DNA of 64,000 bases from Vibrio hannami (GTDB lineage: Bacteria > Pseudomonadota > Gammaproteobacteria > Enterobacterales > Vibrionaceae), in the NCBI RefSeq assembly GCF_029589055.1, contig NZ_JARQZP010000007.1, positions 806,001 through 870,000 on the forward strand, given 5' to 3'. The translations under genes were made by a program, and so were the position numbers. The notes under the pieces were generated by a model, which had not been told where the DNA came from, made no database searches, and was given only the letters and a program-made list of their open reading frames with translations. Positions 60,220-64,000 of this stretch are shown piece by piece (within the stretch, counting starts at the first letter, position 1; every line of letters begins with the position of its first letter).

Positions 60220-61962
60220 CTAATGATCTTTTAACTCGTCTTCGAAGATCCTGTCCCTTAATTTCCAGAAACGCCCTGTTTTTCTTGCAATTACAAACTG
60301 AGGTAACCGAAAACGGTGCTGATTATTTACTACCCTGGTAGGGGAGGATTCAGTAAAAGGACGGTGACGATCGGCGAGGTGAGAGCGTACAAATTGCTTG
60401 TAAAAGCGTTCTTTCTGCGATTTGGTGTTAAGCGACCAAAACTCATGAACTTGTGCATTGTTATCGCCGATATAAGTGACTTTTAATTGATTTTTTCCGC
60501 TAGTGTCTTTGTGTGTATCTAACTGCATATCACGGCATTCGAATACTAGCGCATCTTTTAAGTTGAGTGCATCTCTTAGCTTTTTATCCGGATCAACCAG
60601 AGTTGCATCACATTCATGGCATATCCGTGCTGCAATATCGTTGTCAGCGCCACATTCGTTGCAGTATTTGGCTCTGAATCGATATCCGCAATGTTCCCGT
60701 TCACCGCTTTCTTCGTCCTCAAAGTAACCCTGACACCTTCTACCATAGTGTTCAATCAAGTAGCCGTTGCTATCGAGCTTGCCCCAAAAGTTGTTATTAA
60801 AGCCGCATGCCGGGCAGGGGATGGTGACGATGTCACTTTCTGAATCCGGCTTAGGATCACCCACCTCAGGTTGATACAGGTCGTAGTTATTACCGGCATA
60901 ATCCAACACCAGGCACTCTTCCTTGCCTTCAGATAATCTTAAACCACGACCGATAATCTGTTGATAAAGGCTTATCGATTCTGTCGGACGAAGTATGGCA
61001 ATCAGATCGACATGCGGTGCATCGAAACCTGTAGTTAAAACCGATACGTTTACCAGATACTTTATGTTTCGCTCTTTAAAGCTCCTGATTATTTCATCGC
61101 GTTCTTTGGTATGAGTATCTCCAATCACGATAGCCGAGTCGTTTTCCGGGAGCAGAGAGAGAATTTCCTGTGCGTGTCGCACCGTTGCTGCAAATATCAT
61201 AATGCCTCGCTTGTCATCGCTTAGCTGGATTATTTGCTGAACGATTTGAGGTGTGGCGCGTTTGGAGCTCTCAATAACCATATCCAACTCCGCTTCTTTA
61301 TAGCGACCAGTATTAGCTGGCTTTAACTGAGAGAAGTCGTAGCTTAATACGGGGGCATCTATCATTCTGGCGGGTGTTAAGAAGCCTTCATCCAATAAGT
61401 ATCGGATCGGGAGTTCGAAGATACAGTCACGAAAGAAACGGGAGTCCTCACTGCGAACCTGTCCACGCGTATGGTATTGGTAAATCCATCCCATCCCAAG
61501 GCGGTAGGGAGTTGCTGTTAACCCTAATATCTTGATACCCGAGTTCATTTCTTTCAGGTGACTAATGACCTTCTGGTAACTACTTTTGGGTTCATCTGGT
61601 ACGCGGTGACACTCGTCGATAACCAGCAGGGAAAACTGGTTAGCAAAGGCATCAAGATTGCGGACAACAGACTGAACCGAGGCAAATACAACCTGTTGTT
61701 CCGTCTCTTTTCTACCCAGACCTGCAGAAAAAATCGAACCCGTTAAGCCGTAGCCTTCGTATTTTTCGTGGTTTTGTTCAACCAGTTCCTTCACATGTGC
61801 AAGTACAAGTACTCGCCCTTTTGCTAACCTTGCCAGTTCTGCGATAACTAAACTTTTACCCGCGCCCGTTGGAAGCACAATAACGGCAGGGGTCGAGAGT
61901 TTACGAAAGTAATGGATAACGGCTTTAACGGAGTCTGCCTGATACGGTCTTAGCGTGTACAT
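60220..61962 (-). CDS. radD: RadD (YejH) superfamily 2 helicase-like protein
   Basis: This 580-aa DEAD/DEAH-like protein is involved in DNA repair. It has an N-terminal TLRPYQADSVKAVIHYF, Walker A VLPTGAGKSLVIAEL near residue 33, DECH (VIDECHRVPDEP) near 127, GLTATPYRLG, and motif VI QIIGRGLRLSEGKEECLVLDYAG. A C-terminal zinc-ribbon cluster contains CPACGFNN, YCNECGAD and ICHECDATL. The start at 61962 matches the E. coli RadD N-terminus. It is divergent from rsuA and followed by rplY on the same strand. Confidence 0.93.
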   Translation of the reverse strand: MYTLRPYQADSVKAVIHYFRKLSTPAVIVLPTGAGKSLVIAELARLAKGRVLVLAHVKELVEQNHEKYEGYGLTGSIFSAGLGRKETEQQVVFASVQSVVRNLDAFANQFSLLVIDECHRVPDEPKSSYQKVISHLKEMNSGIKILGLTATPYRLGMGWIYQYHTRGQVRSEDSRFFRDCIFELPIRYLLDEGFLTPARMIDAPVLSYDFSQLKPANTGRYKEAELDMVIESSKRATPQIVQQIIQLSDDKRGIMIFAATVRHAQEILSLLPENDSAIVIGDTHTKERDEIIRSFKERNIKYLVNVSVLTTGFDAPHVDLIAILRPTESISLYQQIIGRGLRLSEGKEECLVLDYAGNNYDLYQPEVGDPKPDSESDIVTIPCPACGFNNNFWGKLDSNGYLIEHYGRRCQGYFEDEESGEREHCGYRFRAKYCNECGADNDIAARICHECDATLVDPDKKLRDALNLKDALVFECRDMQLDTHKDTSGKNQLKVTYIGDNNAQVHEFWSLNTKSQKERFYKQFVRSHLADRHRPFTESSPTRVVNNQHRFRLPQFVIARKTGRFWKLRDRIFEDELKDH

Positions 61963-62037
61963 AAGAGAAAATGTGAAATAGCTCAACTTATTTCGGAATA
62001 GGGCATATAATACATGACCCACAAAGAAGAGGTAATC

Positions 62038-62733
62038 ATGAGACTAGATAAATTCCTGTGTGATGCATTAGGTGCAACCCGAAAAGAAGCAACAAAAATC
62101 ATTAAAAGCGGTGACGTAACAGTCAATGATGTTGTTCAGAAAAGTGGCGCATTTAAGGTTACAGAGGACTGTATAGTCGAGTGGCAGGGCAGAGAAATTG
62201 CTCATCAAGGGCCTCGCTATATCATGTTGTTCAAACCGGAAGGCTTTGTTTGTTCTCACGAAGACGGGTTTAATCACACCGCCTTTGTTCTTCTTGATGA
62301 AGTAAAGATGGAGAACCTTCATTTCGCTGGGCGTCTGGATGTGGACACTACTGGACTGGTTTTAATTACCGATGACGGCAAATGGTCTCACCGAATTACT
62401 TCACCAAAGCACAAGTGTGAAAAACGATATCGTGTGTGGCTGGCCGATCCCGTTCAGGCTGATTATCAGGACAAGTTCGAAAATGGTATAGAGCTTAGAA
62501 ATGAACGTGAACCAACGTTACCAGCGAAGTTGGAAGTGATTGATGAGCATGAAGTACTTTTAACAATTACTGAAGGCAAGTACCACCAGGTTAAGCGAAT
62601 GTTTGCTGCTTTAGGTAATAAGGTAGAAGCGCTGCATCGAGAGAGCATTGGCGACATCGAACTTGATGAAGATCTTGAACCTGGAGAATACCGTTATTTG
62701 ACGGACGAAGAGATCAACTCAGTGTGGAGTTGA
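62038..62733 (+). CDS. rsuA: 16S rRNA pseudouridine(516) synthase
   Basis: This 231-aa enzyme makes pseudouridine 516 in 16S rRNA. It has an N-terminal S4 domain (MRLDKFLCDALGATRKEATKIIKSGDVTVND) and a catalytic domain with the Asp motif GRLDVDTTGLVLITDDG near residue 102, plus KYHQVKRMFAALG. The ATG at 62038 follows GAGGT; the upstream ATG at 62014 is less likely. It is divergent from radD. Confidence 0.95.
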   Translation: MRLDKFLCDALGATRKEATKIIKSGDVTVNDVVQKSGAFKVTEDCIVEWQGREIAHQGPRYIMLFKPEGFVCSHEDGFNHTAFVLLDEVKMENLHFAGRLDVDTTGLVLITDDGKWSHRITSPKHKCEKRYRVWLADPVQADYQDKFENGIELRNEREPTLPAKLEVIDEHEVLLTITEGKYHQVKRMFAALGNKVEALHRESIGDIELDEDLEPGEYRYLTDEEINSVWS

Positions 62734-62870
62734 TAGTTTTCTGACATTTATTCATCGCTTATATATTAGGGTATAGAGTCTCCCTGACGTTTATCGTTTC
62801 ACTTTCTATTGCATTTTTTCTTATACGCTGTGTTTTATTCGTGCGTGCTTAACTCGCGCGCTGGAGGCTT

Positions 62871-64000
62871 ATGACAAACTCAACAACACAACTTAGCTTT
62901 CTGATGTTCGTGGTCCTTGGCGCAATCGGTGCGCTAACACCACTTGCTATTGATATGTATCTACCGGCTATGCCATCCATTGCACGTGAGCTTGGGGTAG
63001 AAGCCGGGGCTGTTCAGATTACACTCACTGCATACACTGCCGGATTTGCTATCGGGCAGCTATTGCATGGCCCTCTGTCTGATAGTTATGGTCGACGCCC
63101 TATTTTACTTGTCGGCATCGTTTTATTTGCCGTTGGTTCAGTGGTCTGTGCGACAACGACAGATATCGAGTCACTGAAATATGTTCGCGCAGCTCAAGGT
63201 TTTGCAGGCGCGGCGGCGGCAGTGATCATTCAGGCTGTTATCAGGGATATGTTCGACAAAGAGGACTTTGCCCGAACCATGTCTTTTGTCACTCTGGTGG
63301 TAATGGTAGCACCTTTAATTGCTCCTATGCTTGGTGGACATTTGGCGGAATGGTTTGGTTGGCGTTCTATCTTCTGGGTGCTATCCATTTTTTCCATCCT
63401 GGTCATCATGGCGGTAATGTGGAAGATACCTGAAACACTAGCCCCGGAGAATCGTCAGCCTTTGCGCCTGAAAACAACGCTTCAGAACTATGTACGTCTG
63501 TTAACTAATCCTGTTGCGTTTGGGCTGATGTTTGCGGGTGGTTTCTCATTTGCAGGGATGTTTGCATTTCTGACTGCCGGCTCATTTGTTTATATCGATA
63601 TATACGGTGTAGAGCCATCGGAATTTGGTTACCTGTTTGGCTTAAACGTTGTTGTTCTAACGTTAATGACCACAGTTAACGGCAGGATTGTGAAAAAAAT
63701 GGGCTCTAAGTGGATGCTCAGCTTTGCGATTTGCATTCAGCTTTTCGCTGGGATTGGTCTGTTCTTTGGCTGGCTGGCCGATATCGGATTGTGGGGGATC
63801 GTTCCTTTTGTAATGCTTTATATTGGAATGATGTCTACAGTAGGTAGTAATGCGATGGCTTTGCTGCTGTCAAACTATCCATCAATGGCGGGTACGGCGT
63901 CTTCACTGGCAGGCACTCTAAGATTTGGTACAGGTTCTCTGGTCGGGGCATTAGTGGCAGTATTGCCAAGCCACTCGGCCTGGCCGATGATCATGACCAT
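62871..64000 (+). CDS. bcr: Bcr/CflA-family multidrug efflux MFS transporter, 5' part
   Basis: The reading frame starts at ATG 62871 after TGGAGG and runs off the window, giving about 376 codons of a normal length near 400. It has MFS drug/H+ antiporter features: GALTPLAIDMYLPAMPSIARELG (helix 1), the motif A region GPLSDSYGRRPILLVG, RAAQGFAGAAAAVIIQAVIRDMF and APMLGGHLAEWFGWRSIFWVL. About ten helices are visible. The frame has no stop here, so it is complete only outside the window. It is 138 bp after rsuA with no visible terminator. Confidence 0.92.
   Translation, partial: MTNSTTQLSFLMFVVLGAIGALTPLAIDMYLPAMPSIARELGVEAGAVQITLTAYTAGFAIGQLLHGPLSDSYGRRPILLVGIVLFAVGSVVCATTTDIESLKYVRAAQGFAGAAAAVIIQAVIRDMFDKEDFARTMSFVTLVVMVAPLIAPMLGGHLAEWFGWRSIFWVLSIFSILVIMAVMWKIPETLAPENRQPLRLKTTLQNYVRLLTNPVAFGLMFAGGFSFAGMFAFLTAGSFVYIDIYGVEPSEFGYLFGLNVVVLTLMTTVNGRIVKKMGSKWMLSFAICIQLFAGIGLFFGWLADIGLWGIVPFVMLYIGMMSTVGSNAMALLLSNYPSMAGTASSLAGTLRFGTGSLVGALVAVLPSHSAWPMIMT

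Noticed and set aside
1..64000. Search by eye for CRISPR arrays, tRNA or rRNA genes, insertion sequences and integrase or attachment sites
   Set aside because: No regularly spaced repeats, no tRNA-like cloverleaf and no transposase or integrase reading frames were seen.

Overview
The window reads as a chromosomal segment of a marine gamma-proteobacterium, almost certainly Vibrionaceae and probably Vibrio. The block at the right end (rplY, radD/yejH, rsuA, bcr), mak, queE, ygiQ, metR and a dense set of chemosensory and cyclic-di-GMP genes all fit. Nothing looks like a phage, integron, insertion sequence, CRISPR array, tRNA or rRNA.

Layout. 0.2-7 kb: a small unknown gene, then an ethanolamine-lyase operon (eutB, eutC) joined to a three-gene TRAP transporter and facing an AraC-type regulator. 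7-13.9 kb: a large DUF748 envelope protein, the AmmeMemoRadiSam triad, a decayed periplasmic binding protein and a small RRF-like protein. 14-25 kb: accessory metabolism, transport and regulation: a DUF900 hydrolase whose ribosome-binding site sits in a long hairpin, a PLP aminotransferase with a divergent AraC/GyrI regulator, a D-cysteine desulfhydrase-like enzyme, fructokinase, an AEC transporter, HopJ-like, an Lrp/LysE pair, a lipase-like lipoprotein, and a TetR gene facing a DUF1007/NicO metal-transport pair that resembles ZevAB. 25-28 kb: an ABC-F ATPase behind a structured leader that encodes a short peptide, then queE. 28-42.2 kb: two paralogous Cache-GGDEF(-EAL) proteins followed by a tightly packed operon cheY, STAS, cheA, MCP, cheW, cheW, cheR, cheB and a GGDEF-EAL protein. 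42-51 kb: ygiQ, small membrane and DUF proteins, a frameshifted glycerol/sugar-type binding protein with a second binding protein, metR, a META lipoprotein, DUF1289 and a D,D-carboxypeptidase. 51-56 kb: an agmatine deiminase cluster (aguA, antiporter, TetR, putrescine carbamoyltransferase) with no carbamate kinase. 56-64 kb: an MCP, a frameshifted MalY/PatB C-S lyase, rplY, radD, rsuA and the 5' part of bcr.

How parts work together. The 28-42 kb block looks like a self-contained chemosensory pathway with a cyclic-di-GMP theme. Its receptor has an internally duplicated periplasmic domain. Its CheA carries two tandem MshEN-like motifs, a fold that can bind cyclic-di-GMP elsewhere. The operon ends in an EAL protein. 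The ABC-F leader has the layout of drug-responsive translation attenuation. The eut and agu clusters are compact catabolic modules, each lacking an expected partner gene nearby.

Three genes (12.7, 45.7 and 58.4 kb) are broken by one- or two-base shifts at or beside short homopolymers. They may be real pseudogenes or sequencing errors. Start sites were chosen from visible Shine-Dalgarno sequences and family lengths; no database search was possible.
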